NCBI GenBank assembly: GCA_903844155.1
Contig: CAIMSU010000228.1
Coordinates: 1-64,000, forward strand
Direction: 5' to 3'
Origin: an uncultured Pseudomonadota bacterium
Lineage (GTDB): Bacteria > Myxococcota_A > UBA796 > SXON01
Length of the DNA stretch: 64,000 nucleotides
Shown: positions 33,301 through 40,241 of the stretch, piece after piece
Layout: each line of letters starts with the position of its first letter
Numbering within the stretch: the first letter of the stretch is position 1
Notes under the pieces: generated by a model
The model's database searches: none
What the model was told of the DNA's origin: nothing
The model's input: the letters and a program-made list of their open reading frames with translations, nothing else
Made by a program: the position numbers and the translations under genes

Positions 33301-33969
33301 CTCCGTCGCCGCCCGGTAGGCGTCGTCCGAGGTACGCAGGTCGACGCGGAGTGAGAACGTGGCGCCGTACTGCGCCTGCGACGTCGCGACGAGCACGGGG
33401 GTGGTGCCGGGGATGAATGCCTTGACCTGGAAGTCGTGGGGCAGCGGATGGTCCTCGTCCGGCGGCAGGAATTGGTAAAATCCCGTGGACGTCGCGTAGG
33501 TAAAGCCAAAGAGCGTCACGGTCGTGTCGAACGGGTCGAGCGGCCACAACTGGACCAGGGCGCCCGCGGCGGGCGTCCCGTCCTCGTGCAGGATCCGGCC
33601 CCACAGCTGGCCTTCCGCGGTCGTGAGCCCCGTGGAGTCCTCGACCGGGGCCGGACACGCCGTCTCGTCCATGACGCAGAGCACGATGTCCCCCGGGTCC
33701 TCCCCGTTCGCCCACTGGATGCGCTTTTCCAGGCGGAGCTCGCGCCGGTTCAGGCGGACCCGGATGGTGCGGTTCGGGAACTGGGCCGGCACGGGGCCGG
33801 CCTTCGTAAGGTCGAACGCGAACTGGCCCTTGTCGCCGCTGAGCGTCGTGGCCAGGCGGCGGAGGCGCAGCCCGTCCGACGCGAAGAGCTGGACGGTGGC
33901 GCCGGGGATGCCCTCGACGGGCGAGGTGCCCTCGCGCGTGACGGCGCCGTGGACGTAGGTGGTGGACAT
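24352..33969 (-). CDS. TcA: Tc toxin pore-forming translocation and receptor-binding subunit
   Basis: 3,205 aa, longer than classical TcA (~2,500). ATG at 33967–33969. The N-terminus holds two transthyretin/carboxypeptidase-regulatory-like β-domains (VHGAVTREGTSPVEGIPGATVQLF, ~1–115; LWGRILHEDGTPAAGALVQLW, ~120–215), then a large helical shell. A β-rich, Thr/Ser-rich insertion lies at ~1240–1440. The ABC-toxin N-terminal-type region follows at ~1670–1900 (YQYLLIDVNMNPEMLTSRIKQA … RMVFLYPENWIEPDLRDDKTPF), then a neuraminidase-like region, a long Ala-rich helical part of the channel (~2500–2830), and the C-terminal TcB-binding domain (~2850–3204, LDRMDGCYLDNDTRQFELTKSVSLQRLDP). In known Tc toxins a TcA pentamer binds cells and injects the TcC tip. 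It is second to last in the operon before tcBC. Confidence 0.95.
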   Translation of the reverse strand: MSTTYVHGAVTREGTSPVEGIPGATVQLFASDGLRLRRLATTLSGDKGQFAFDLTKAGPVPAQFPNRTIRVRLNRRELRLEKRIQWANGEDPGDIVLCVMDETACPAPVEDSTGLTTAEGQLWGRILHEDGTPAAGALVQLWPLDPFDTTVTLFGFTYATSTGFYQFLPPDEDHPLPHDFQVKAFIPGTTPVLVATSQAQYGATFSLRVDLRTSDDAYRAATEWYRINLALGGGGSPLVPTDHLDSVDARAAAILSGKSGWDIRRIVLWTQACRLATAWAPTAFALTAEQLYGLLREGFPTTGSAILARQGLGVDAALAAAYRDNIVSAAAVATDAVTALLAALQAARLAELASDRFDSFASILQVGSGGLTDDQVTDFCDAYVTFPGAPTDFWSYLGTYSNFSPPTSAALTEAQRRITLGTLALGWAPAVGQILIKISGGPASDVATLDGGDWDDVAAATNPLPAGLDGDDEGEQRATLSALLQAHAEAMFPSEIVMHTFSTLSGAGGLVGLAGGWVSDNLTFNLQTGRVTGSDDAANAARALQRVYRIAPSVGGTAAIQALLTAGVTSAHHVRSMGRTRFVNAFSGALGADGALEMFQKARSLTAMTRTFLVQAAPTLMGGGLPFLPWDGVDATSLADYADLYSSTTSCACEECRSIAGPAAYLVELLQWLSYRDATSGTACDVLLARRPDLGNLELSCENTTRAMPYIDLSLEVLEDIVDPDNATTEEPAVHPLPGDPHAHDTSAETPELLASPEITNEEAYGVLLAATATMETPFNRPVEEARAFLAHLGIDRVELMRACGGLAYGTNAPSDDGIGLEELRLSGEMWAALTATSTDDASEGAFWPEGTTDLASQFEVVQLRRRAELTFPDILDLVHSRFVNGQSTCLAPTHLAISWDDEGDINTYQVVVPGTPSTPPTYADWARFRAFARIWRARDWSMLDLDKVLYGLGVSAWSPTALAAADLGSVHYLARRAGISVVEVVSWNAAVPMDTYADRDSKDHPVPSLYDRVYLNPSLVSAADRETGAFALDPSSRAELTLYTAYIKDNLAAIQAALNVSADELTALVAQLAALLSTTPDLTTMTLANLSTLYRYASLARVAGVLPSELIALLGAGMSGLSPFTSWADAVTLLEDVQTWRASGWTVDEVNYVVTHATADRVAPTDAFLQSVLGKVRASLAAAYGAMTTTTTEDGLRAVVAKTLAEALGVDRAVVDEWRTKTFTNVPGVPTLDGDPWVFTFASALTVTTTSAGVVAARSVVAPAGTGFYAWVDSVLTPVTSTADLSFIASSDLTASIDAGFDVTVSDDDEWTFAFITTDGTAIPPVTAQFFRLNGPSSVSLFSVADIAIAGSIGSDTTIDGVAGAAIAATYTDGSGTHTVNIAAGDALQFVIAASDPATVLALQVPAGSPILIGATSTSSGLGVEFDPADLSPTSPVSAIISRTDPLFRLLRHAVWDVAPSGSDPASDLTRTAFEDDYTLLDILAKTAFVLNKVSLDADERAAWAGTTSWALPAYSTSAVAFGTTSGASYASLLNLVRLFAQRARLPGSDPTFASLLGTLTPSTSALTAGEVGSAISSRTAWDDDLVTGIAGGFLPIASGATTSLLTASGLATFLDLLAMARRAAAPAGTVVTWAGDPGAGAITAPVSASVVTAARSRYATPEAWAAVARPIRDVLRKRQRDALVTYILATTNAHLGSDDKLLDSEDLYQYLLIDVNMNPEMLTSRIKQAACTAQLFIHRLMLGLEPSAGVTLTDEDRQEWEWMRTFRIWQAARMVFLYPENWIEPDLRDDKTPFYKALEQDLGQGDVTADRVEQAALDYLDKLHDVSALTVLGYYVQKETVDGDTIDLLHVVARTAADPAIYWYRRREDSTTWTPWEKVEAGVAGSMILLYVYNRRLMLFWVTSTVTGTAPSSADDDSPPQYHLEFRLSWSSYRDGKWSPKATTDAVVVGSDHTDASELQDLSIYLPIPVETDGLLTVWMGRKDPTAETGDVVYGGWTLDPCRGDLVAADATDDDDALAGYDYGVSGAQWVSPGLNTGSASGSPTGPATLKVLKGDYDADGIGDADTADVVQLLSKLKDGTVVTTRQYGDFVSQAPFFVQWSDRCYFVEYVEPAVATAAPAAAAVSSKREGTWTPNYTVTTGEGGPIYTQSPEPTPIDDTAYALFVSPSAYTSDGAAAAAVAEGFHALTTLDSPSTLVASPSGYVFSLFYHPYTCQFVKEARRDGIMSLLDPDPDGATTAALFRQQLGEVEFSGTFGPDTENVGAWQEKTVDFGFTGSYSNYNWETFFHTPFLVAIRLSEQQRFADAMDWFHTIFDPRTANAVPSGYPDSGKWWKVKPFLDPVSAPVTDWTAFTAAAGGTAATDFEQQVAAWQDDPFNPHLLARMRPGTYQKTVVIRYIRNLLDWGDYLFTQDTIEALNEATQLYVFAKQILGTRPEQIAASSAPTYKTYNDIKLDLDAFGNATIVLENAFTPPVVGYGSGSGRTSATDGVGSSTYFCIPPNEKLYGLWDLVDDRLFKLRNGRNIKGVRRSLALFEPPIDPGLLVRASAAGVDVQSAASDQALPSHRFPVLLAKAQALAGTARGLGQSLLGALEKQDGEGLALLRAGQELAVQRATSAIKQSQVDDAQASWDAAVAQKATTTARRRYYEGLVAGKWTGLEKGAAAAAAAAAIVEGISAGLQTVAAVASVFPDIEIGFPCNAVITGAKAVSEPASFGAKALGIAGATARGAAAFLATAASYQRRAKDWEFQAAQADLELDQLAHQVASAQSRHRAAQGELALNERQIAQSEQTQEWMTSKFTSQDLYRWMSGQLASSYYQAYQMAVAYAKKAEACYQHELGRPSDTFVQPIYWDSSRKGLLAADLLTADLDRMDGCYLDNDTRQFELTKSVSLQRLDPVAVIALQQGGEAYFALPEALFDVDCPGHYFRRIQSVSVTVACVGGPMASVNCELTMTAGAYRNQPVAGSTYLTSDSGLPEAMVTSSGQEDSGLFQFDLRDPKYLPFERRGLISSWRLRLTSAVPTFDWTSITDVLLRVRYTALDGGEDYRSAVIATLFPQLLATLEGGFDLATGTTPETTGLATGLVASRDYPDELYAAQIAGGGSFAMAVDLTLDVLPYLAQAAKTVTLSKILVLVEGVSTGAFTAALEGDLTTADAADVATGLWGFTAPTTSTITTTPKTLTITLAGTPADVADVAIVLLYSLT

Positions 33970-34026
33970 GGCGGGGGCCTCGGCGGAAATGGGTTCGAAC
34001 GGGAGAAGTGGCGGCGGACGCGATGC

Positions 34027-36420
34027 CTACAGCGCGGTGCCGATGCCGCGGGGCAGCGCGAACGCCCGGACGCGGAAGACGCCGACGTCGGCGGTGAACG
34101 TGCTGCCGGTGATGTTGTGGACCTGCGCGGTGATCTTCTGGAGGCGCTTCCCGTTGTTCGAGGCGCTCGCGCCCAGGCTCCCCATCATGATGTCCGCGAT
34201 GGTGACGAGGTCGAAGTCCGCGGACGCGCCGTTGTTGGTGTTGAGGAGGAACGCCGTCGAGTTGTCCGAGAACGTGAGCGCCACCTCGATGTTGAGCTTG
34301 GTGTTGTCCACCGCGGGCGGCAGGCGGATGTGGACCGGGAAGAGCGTGCCGTCCGCCCCGACGTCCACGCTGGCGCCCGAGATGACCGTGACCCCCGACG
34401 CGTACGCCGTGGAGGCGGGGTCCGCGTCCTTGGACACGAGCCCCGTGAAGGCGGCGATCGACACCGTCCGGTCGGCCGACAGGTCGCCGCCGCCCGTCAT
34501 GCCGCCCCCGGTCGCGACCGTGCGGCCGCTCGGGGCGGCGCCGATGTCGGCCGGGGCGATCGTCTGGCTTCCGCCGGGGAGATACGCCGCCTTGAGCGGC
34601 GCGTGCGCGTCGGCGACGCGGCCGCCCCCGTCGAGGCCGGCGTACCCGCCGTTCGCGTTCTTGTCGCTGCCGAGCTGGTACTGGGGATGGTCGTTGCCCG
34701 TGCCGAGGCCGAGCAGCATCGCGTGCGGGATGCTGGCGCCCAGGCTGACCCAGGCGGAGCCGTTGTAGCACCAGTCCGTGCCGTCCGCCTCGACGTTCGC
34801 CGTGAATCCCTTGCTCGGGGGGAAGAAGGACCATGTCGCCGGGCCGGCGTTCCACTGCGCGATGCTCTGGGCGTGCCCGCTCCAGTCCCCGCCGGCCGCC
34901 GTGGCGATGTAGCGCGAGCCGTTCGCCAGGCCCGTGGTGCTCGGCGAGGTGGCGAGCCGGTCCAGCACCGAGGCCTGCCAGTCGAGCCCGTTCAGCAGCA
35001 TGGACACCTGGCCGTACGTGGCCGCGTCGCTCGGGCCGACCCCGTCGGCGAGGCCGGTGACCCGGTTGCCGCCCATGCCGAGGTCGCCCGTCATGCCGTC
35101 CCCGCCCTTCGCCACCGCGCCGATGTCCCCGGGGGTGATCGTCTGGCTGCCGCCGGGGATGTACGCCGCCTTCGCCGGCGCCTGCGCGTCGGCCACCCGG
35201 CCGCCGCCGTCGAGCCCGGCATACCCGTTGTACTGGTTCCGGCGCGCCTGGCGCTCGACGGTCTGGGTGACCGGGGTGCCCTGCGCGTCCTCGAACTTCA
35301 GCTCCTGGCCGGTGATCCACGTCTCGCCCGGGCCGGGGCCGGACGGGTCGCCCGAGGACGCGGACCGGATGGCCTTGACCGGCCGGTTGACGAGGCCCCC
35401 CGAGTCCAGGCCGGCGTAGCCGCCGTTGATGTCCAGGCGCGCCTGGCGCTCCACCGTTTCGAGCTGCCCGCCGCCGTTGTCGTTCTGGTACTTGAGGTCG
35501 GTCGAGTGGATCCAGACCTCGCCGTGCCCCGGCGACCCCGGGTCGGAGCTGAGGACGCGGATCCCCTGGATCGGCTTCGTCACGATCCCGCCGGAGAGCC
35601 CCGCGTACCCGTTGGTCGCGTCCTTCTCGGTCCGGAGCTGGTACTGGGGATGGTCGTCGCCGGCCGTCAGGCCGAGCAGCCCCGAGTGGGCGATGCTCGC
35701 GCCGATCGAGATCCAGCTCGACCCGTTGTACTGGTAGTCGACGCCCTCGTCCTCGACGTTCGCCGTGAAGCCCTTGTTCGGCGGGGTGTAGGCCCACTCC
35801 GACCCCGTCCACTCGGCGATGCTCTGGGCCTGGCCCGACCAGTCGCCCCCGGCGGCCGTCGCGATGTAGCGGGAGCCGGCCGCGAGCCCGGTGGTAAGGG
35901 GCGACGTCGCGCGCAGCCCGAGGACGGACGCCTGCCAGTCGAGCCCGTTGATCATCGACGCGAGCTGGCCGTACGTCGCGGCGTCGCCGGTCAGAACGCC
36001 GTCCGCCATACCGGCAACCTTGTGCCCGCCCGCCGCGAGGTCGCCGCGGAGATGGCCGTCGGTGAGCATGACCGCGTCCTGGCCGACGACCGTCGTGTCC
36101 ACGCGCGTCAGCACCTGCCCGGTCGCGACATCCCCGAGCGTGAGCAGCGCGGCGCTGCCCGGGCCCGTCGCCCGAAGGCCCCGCACGTCCGGCGCGTCGG
36201 CGCTTCCGCCAAGCTGGCCGGCGAGCTGGATCACGCCGGGGACGGACGGGCCCGCGACGTCGATGGCCACCGTGAAGTCGCCGCCGGCGCCCCCGTCCGT
36301 GGCCGACAGCGGGGCGGTGAACGCCATCCGTCGCGCGTTGGGCAGGTTGTCCGACAGCGCGGTCAGGAGGTACCGCGCGATCTTCGGGGCGTAATGGATG
36401 AGGCGGGCTGTCGGCGGCAT
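34027..36420 (-). CDS. Phage tail-fibre-like protein with duplicated DUF2793-type modules
   Basis: 797 aa, ATG at 36418–36420 with GAGGA upstream. Two ~130-residue copies of one module occur at ~148–275 and ~468–597 (ATYGQ…NGLDWQASVL…GSRYIATAAGGDWSG…A-QSIA-W…W-…PP-KGFTANVE…YNGS-W-S-GASI…DHPQYQL), the pattern of DUF2793 and tail-fibre knobs. Between and after them run Gly-rich repeats (NGYAGLDGGGRVADAQAP…PGGSQTI-PGDIGA) like trimeric fibre shafts, and the C-terminus (~650–797) is a β-rich head. No signal peptide. It precedes tcA on the same strand by 57 bases, so it is probably co-expressed. Such a gene is not part of usual Tc loci; a receptor-binding or targeting role is an inference. Confidence 0.75.
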   Translation of the reverse strand: MPPTARLIHYAPKIARYLLTALSDNLPNARRMAFTAPLSATDGGAGGDFTVAIDVAGPSVPGVIQLAGQLGGSADAPDVRGLRATGPGSAALLTLGDVATGQVLTRVDTTVVGQDAVMLTDGHLRGDLAAGGHKVAGMADGVLTGDAATYGQLASMINGLDWQASVLGLRATSPLTTGLAAGSRYIATAAGGDWSGQAQSIAEWTGSEWAYTPPNKGFTANVEDEGVDYQYNGSSWISIGASIAHSGLLGLTAGDDHPQYQLRTEKDATNGYAGLSGGIVTKPIQGIRVLSSDPGSPGHGEVWIHSTDLKYQNDNGGGQLETVERQARLDINGGYAGLDSGGLVNRPVKAIRSASSGDPSGPGPGETWITGQELKFEDAQGTPVTQTVERQARRNQYNGYAGLDGGGRVADAQAPAKAAYIPGGSQTITPGDIGAVAKGGDGMTGDLGMGGNRVTGLADGVGPSDAATYGQVSMLLNGLDWQASVLDRLATSPSTTGLANGSRYIATAAGGDWSGHAQSIAQWNAGPATWSFFPPSKGFTANVEADGTDWCYNGSAWVSLGASIPHAMLLGLGTGNDHPQYQLGSDKNANGGYAGLDGGGRVADAHAPLKAAYLPGGSQTIAPADIGAAPSGRTVATGGGMTGGGDLSADRTVSIAAFTGLVSKDADPASTAYASGVTVISGASVDVGADGTLFPVHIRLPPAVDNTKLNIEVALTFSDNSTAFLLNTNNGASADFDLVTIADIMMGSLGASASNNGKRLQKITAQVHNITGSTFTADVGVFRVRAFALPRGIGTAL

Positions 36421-37000
36421 GAGGCGTCCTCAACGGAAAAAGGCGAACCGCCCCAAACGCTTGGTCCGGCGGCGCCACGTGATGAGTCGGCGCTCCCCCC
36501 TGGCGAGAGACGCTGGCCGGTGACGGGTCCGCCGACCCACTGATGGTATCCGACGGCTGCGCGCGACCGCCGCGGGACAGTGGCACCCGATGGCGGCGCC
36601 GGGCCCCGGCATTCGGGGCGTTACCGGCCCGAAACGGTCCCGCGTTCCGAGACGGCGACGCGCGCCGGATGTTCGTTTCGGTACTATTCGTTACAGAAGC
36701 GTCGCCGCGGCGGCGTTGACGGTCCCCCGAGTGTCGCATTTCGGTGACGAAATGGGGTCGCGGGACGGCTGCGCGTCGGCCCCCGGGCGCGCCGCGGTCC
36801 GGCCGCGGCGCGCGGAGGCTCGGCCCGCTCGCGCAGGTGCTTGAGAAACGGATGCCGGACGCCGCGATTCGCGAACGGCCGGCGCCGACGCCCGCGTGTG
36901 TGTCCTATTCCGGAGGCGAGATGATCCCGCGCGACTTGGGACCCCCCACCCGCCAGAGAAACGCAAAATACCCAAGCGAGTCAGCCGGCGGCTGGCGCCG
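36421..37000. other. Intergenic region ahead of the tail-fibre/tcA/tcBC genes
   Basis: 580 bases without a convincing gene; the short frames here are Arg/Pro-rich. An AT-richer patch at ~36673–36700 contains two ACGAA boxes 17 bases apart on the minus strand (TAACGAATAG and AAACGAAC) and could hold a promoter. A hairpin CATTTCG-GTGA-CGAAATG lies at 36737–36754. Neither can be proved from sequence alone. Confidence 0.35.
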
Positions 37001-37747
37001 CTACCCGGGCAGGACGAGCCGGGACAGGAGCAGCGCGTCGGCGTCGACGCCGGGGTTGGTCTGGCTGCAGTCGATGGCCCCCTGGCAGCAGCCCTCCTGG
37101 TACTGCCAGGCGAGGACCGGGCACGGGAGCGCGACCGACGGCGTGACCACCGCGGGATCCCAGTCCGTCATCGCGCAGCCGGGGAACCGGTAGCGGGCGA
37201 CCCACGCGCCCGCGCAGGGGGAACCGGCCGCGGCGGCGGCCGAGATCGCCTGCCAGGTGGCCGTGTCCCTCACCGGCGCGTACGCCGCCGGCAGGAGAGT
37301 CACCCGCCCGGCGCTCCGGGCCCGTCCCTCGGCTGCGAGGCCCTCCGCCCAACCGGCCCAGTAGGCGGCGGAGAGCGACGGGCTGCCGCTCGCGGGCGTG
37401 CCCTCGACGTCGAGGAATACGAGGAACTGCCCGCCCTGCGCGGCGAGGCGGTCGGCCCCGAAGGTCTCCACGTAGTCCGCGGCGTTGAGCGCCCCGTCCG
37501 CCGCGCCCTGGGCGCGCGTGCCACCCACGCGCCGCGTCTGGCGGGCGACGGGGAGGAGCCGGATGCCGGCCGCGGCGAGGACGGGGCTCTCGGCCGCGCC
37601 CCGGTACTCGACCGTCCCGGGCGTCGTCGGACTCGTGAAGTACCGGCCCCAGAAGGCGGGCGGTCGCCCGAACAGGGCGGTCGCGGCGGCGATCCCCGCG
37701 GGGATGACGGGGGCGGAGCTGTCCGCCCCGGGGAGTCCTTTGGCCAT
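37001..37747 (-). CDS. DUF1906-like glycoside-hydrolase-type protein
   Basis: 248 aa, ATG at 37745–37747 with AGAGG upstream. The pattern (FWGRYFTSPTTPG…YRGAAESPVLAAAGIRLLPVARQT…DGALNAADYVETFGADRL…FLVFLDVEG…LSAAYWAGWAEGL…GAWVARY) follows the TIM-barrel-like DUF1906/Rv2525c family, related to lysozyme-like glycoside hydrolases. The acidic pair after the strand FLVFLDVEG is where a catalytic Asp/Glu is expected. No signal peptide is visible. It lies 20 bases after a four-helix membrane protein and upstream of the tail-fibre and Tc genes; a wall-active enzyme and a membrane protein could serve toxin release, but this is inference from order. Confidence 0.6.
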   Translation of the reverse strand: MAKGLPGADSSAPVIPAGIAAATALFGRPPAFWGRYFTSPTTPGTVEYRGAAESPVLAAAGIRLLPVARQTRRVGGTRAQGAADGALNAADYVETFGADRLAAQGGQFLVFLDVEGTPASGSPSLSAAYWAGWAEGLAAEGRARSAGRVTLLPAAYAPVRDTATWQAISAAAAAGSPCAGAWVARYRFPGCAMTDWDPAVVTPSVALPCPVLAWQYQEGCCQGAIDCSQTNPGVDADALLLSRLVLPG

Positions 37748-37767
37748 GAGTGTGTCCTCTGCGGGGG

Positions 37768-38580
37768 CTACTTGGGAGCGGCTGGCCGCTGCTGGGTGGC
37801 GGAATGGTCGGCGGCCTTCTGGGCGAGGTACCCGGCGTGGCTCAGGCCGAGGAGCGCGACCATGCCCTCGGGGACCGCCGGGAGCGACGCGATCGGTTGG
37901 ACGGCGGCGTCAAGGATCGGGGGCGCGCCAAGCGCCGACCAGAGCGCCGCGACGTAGGTGGCGACGAGAAGGACCGTGAAGAAGAGCATCTGGAGCTTCG
38001 CTACGTCCACGCGCGCGGCGTTCCCGACCTCGTCCCCCTCGAACAGGTCCCTCCAGCGGGCGTCCGACGCCAGGGGGTTCGCGAAGAGGGTGCCGACGCG
38101 GCTGTCGTTCACCGTCCTCGCCGTCGTGTCCGCATCGCCTGCGGCGACGAGCTGGTCCGCGGTGGTGGCCGCCGCGTCCGGCCCGGGCACGAGTCCCGCC
38201 TTCCCCGCGAGCAGCAGCGGCGACCCCGCGAGCGACCCCGCGCTGATGCCCGCGAGCCACCACAGCTCCTTCGGCACCGCGACCCCGAGAGGGTCCGGGG
38301 AGCCGAGCCGCCCGAGGGCCATCGCGCCATAGCCGCCGAGCAGGACGGCGGTCCAGAGGAGGAGCTGGAGGCGGGACAGGCTGAACAGGTTGCGCTCGTT
38401 CACCAGCGCGCCGAGCGGCCGGCCGACGGTAGCGTGCCCCGCGAGCAGGAACGCCGCCAGGAGCGCTGTCTCCAGCAGGACGAACCGCTGCTGCCCGGTC
38501 ACCGGGAACACTGCGCAGACGACGACGCCCCCTGCGAGCCCCAGTGGCACGAGGGCGCCTCCTCTCGGGATCCACGTCAT
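37768..38580 (-). CDS. Membrane protein with about four to five helices at the head of the Tc operon
   Basis: 270 aa, ATG at 38578–38580 preceded by a strong GGAGG site. Hydrophobic segments: ~8–27 (ALVPLGLAGGVVVCAVF), ~33–48, ~73–90 (LLLWTAVLLGGYGAM), a weaker one at ~108–125 and ~200–217 (MLFFTVLLVATYVAALW). A soluble loop with NPLASDARWRDLFEGDEVGNAARVDVAKLQM precedes the last clear helix, and the end has VPEGMVALLGLSHAGYLAQKA. I have no name for the family. As first gene of the minus-strand Tc operon it could be a release or anchoring factor, possibly holin-like, but the size is large for a holin. Confidence 0.7.
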   Translation of the reverse strand: MTWIPRGGALVPLGLAGGVVVCAVFPVTGQQRFVLLETALLAAFLLAGHATVGRPLGALVNERNLFSLSRLQLLLWTAVLLGGYGAMALGRLGSPDPLGVAVPKELWWLAGISAGSLAGSPLLLAGKAGLVPGPDAAATTADQLVAAGDADTTARTVNDSRVGTLFANPLASDARWRDLFEGDEVGNAARVDVAKLQMLFFTVLLVATYVAALWSALGAPPILDAAVQPIASLPAVPEGMVALLGLSHAGYLAQKAADHSATQQRPAAPK

Positions 38581-38941
38581 GGAGAACCTCCGCTGGTGCC
38601 AGCATCGCCCGGGTATGGGGCCCCGTCAAGTCCCGCGCCGATGGCTCCCGGGCGGGCGCGGCCCGGCCCTACTGACGGCGGCACGCGGCCTTGGCGCGGG
38701 CCGACGCCCCCGGCACAACGGGCCCGGTTCGACGCGGGTATCCGACGTCCGCGTTCCGCCCGGCCCTGTCGCGGGGACACGCCCGGGCGCACTGTCAGCC
38801 ACCGAAGCACGGCGAACACTCGCCTCGGAAAATGAAAGTTTGGCACCGGCGCGCACCCGTCCCAGAAACCGTGGTACGGATCGCCGGGGCGCCCGCGCCC
38901 CCGTCCGCGCTGTACAACACAGCACACCAACAGAGGCCAAC
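38581..38941. other. Divergent intergenic region between Tc operon and M4 protease operon
   Basis: 361 bases between two divergent starts, so both promoters are expected here. Only the Tc-side element at 38601–38629 is plausible by eye. Frames crossing it are Arg/Pro-rich and look non-coding. Confidence 0.4.
38601..38629 (-). promoter_or_regulatory. Candidate σ70-type promoter for the Tc operon
   Basis: On the minus strand TTGACG (38629–38624) and GATGCT (38606–38601) are separated by 17 bases. Transcription would start near 38594, just ahead of the GGAGG site of the membrane-protein gene. The −35 box is good, the −10 box matches TATAAT at only three positions. Confidence 0.3.
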
Positions 38942-39922
38942 ATGACCCCGACCGCCTGCCCCGTCTGTCTCATCGTCCCGTCCCGCGTCCTCCTGGAGCT
39001 CAAGGACGTCCGCTCCGCCCTGATTTCCGAGCAACTGCGCGGCCATCGCGCCGGGGTGGGCGCGCCCGCGTCGCTCGTCGCGGCCGGCAGGCAGCGCGCG
39101 GTCTACGACGCGCGGCACCATGCCAAGCTGCCCGGGAAGCTGACGCGCTCCGAGGGCGGCGCGGCGTCGGACGACCCGGCCGTCAACGCCGCCTATGACA
39201 GCTCGGGGGCGACCTACGACTTCTACCAGACGGTACTCGGGCGCAGCTCAGTCGACGACGCGGGGCTGCCGCTGAAGTCGACCGTCCACTACGAGAGGGA
39301 CTTCAACAACGCGTTCTGGAACGGGCGCCAGATGGTCTACGGCGACGGCGACGGGCAGCTCTTCGTCGGGTTCGCCGGGGCGCTCGACGTCGTCGCGCAC
39401 GAGCTGACGCACGGCGTCACTCAGCACCGGGTGCCCGGCGGCCTCGACTATGCGGAGGAGAGCGGCGCGCTCAACGAGTCGATCTCCGACGTGTTCGGCA
39501 GCGTCGTGAAGCAGTGGAAGCTCGGCCAGACCGCCGCGCAGGCCGACTGGCTCATCGGCGCGGGGATCATGGCCCCCGCCGTCGGGAAGGCGCTCCGGTC
39601 CATGAAGGACCCGGGGAACACGGCGCTCACCTGGAGCGGCGACGACCAGCCTGGGAACATGTCCGGCTACGTGCAGGGCGGCGACGTGCACACGAACTCC
39701 GGCATCCCGAACCGCGCGTTCTACCTTGCCGCCACCGCGCTCGGCGGGAACTCCTGGGACAAGGCGGCGAAGGTCTGGTACGCCGCCCTCCCGATGCTGA
39801 CGCCCGCCGCGACGTTCAAGGACGTCGCGAAGGCGACCCAGGCGGCTGCCGCGCAGCTCGGGCTCTCCGCCGCGGACCAGGCCGCCGTCAAGGCGGCGTG
39901 GAAGGGGGTAGGGGTCATCTGA
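38942..39922 (+). CDS. Protealysin/thermolysin-type M4 metallopeptidase
   Basis: 326 aa, ATG at 38942 with AGAGG seven bases upstream. The short N-terminal propeptide (CPVCLIVPSRVLLEL) is of the protealysin type instead of a signal peptide plus long propeptide. Catalytic parts: VVAHELTHGVTQH with zinc ligands H153 and H157 and catalytic E154, and GALNESISDVFG with the third ligand E179; later GGDVHTNSGIPNRAFY carries the conserved active-site His. Protealysin-like enzymes act without a classical signal peptide and in known cases come with a linked inhibitor gene, as here. It is divergent from the Tc operon; it might process toxin or host proteins, which is inferred from location. Confidence 0.92.
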   Translation: MTPTACPVCLIVPSRVLLELKDVRSALISEQLRGHRAGVGAPASLVAAGRQRAVYDARHHAKLPGKLTRSEGGAASDDPAVNAAYDSSGATYDFYQTVLGRSSVDDAGLPLKSTVHYERDFNNAFWNGRQMVYGDGDGQLFVGFAGALDVVAHELTHGVTQHRVPGGLDYAEESGALNESISDVFGSVVKQWKLGQTAAQADWLIGAGIMAPAVGKALRSMKDPGNTALTWSGDDQPGNMSGYVQGGDVHTNSGIPNRAFYLAATALGGNSWDKAAKVWYAALPMLTPAATFKDVAKATQAAAAQLGLSAADQAAVKAAWKGVGVI

Positions 39923-39938
39923 TCCGCGGAGGCGGGCC

Positions 39939-40241
39939 TTGGTCATCACGCTGACGTCGACCGGCGGGTTCGCCGGCCCCGCCGCACCCGAGACGCGGGT
40001 CGTGGACGTGGCGGCGATGCCCGCGGGAGCCGGCGCTCGCATCCGGGCCCTTGTCGTCGCCGCGGACCTGGGCGCGCTACCCGCCGAGATCCGGAAGCCC
40101 CACCCGCAGTCGTGGGACTTCCTGCGGAAACTCACCGTCGAGGGCGACGGCCCGCCGCGGACGGTGCGGTTCCACGACGACGCGGCGCCGTCGGCGCTGC
40201 GGGCGCTCGCGGACGCGGTGGCGTCCGCCCGCCGCGGCTGA
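39939..40241 (+). CDS. Emfourin-like M4 peptidase inhibitor
   Basis: 100 aa from a TTG at 39939 with GGAGG eight bases upstream; it starts 16 bases after the protease stop. The sequence (ITLTSTGGFAGPAAPETRVVDVAAMP…LPAEIRKPHPQSWDFLRKLTVEGDGPPRTVRFHDDAAPSALRALADAV) follows the small protealysin-associated protein family known as emfourin, which inhibits its partner M4 protease. FAG near the start and the Y/W-x-F…V-x-F-x-D pattern are the features that I used. The two genes form an enzyme–inhibitor operon, probably to protect the producing cell. Confidence 0.75.
   Translation: MVITLTSTGGFAGPAAPETRVVDVAAMPAGAGARIRALVVAADLGALPAEIRKPHPQSWDFLRKLTVEGDGPPRTVRFHDDAAPSALRALADAVASARRG

Noticed and set aside
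32033-36739. Minus-strand frame of 1,568 codons
   Set aside because: Overlaps the true tcA and fibre genes in a different register and is low in complexity (Arg/Pro/Gly); a shadow frame.
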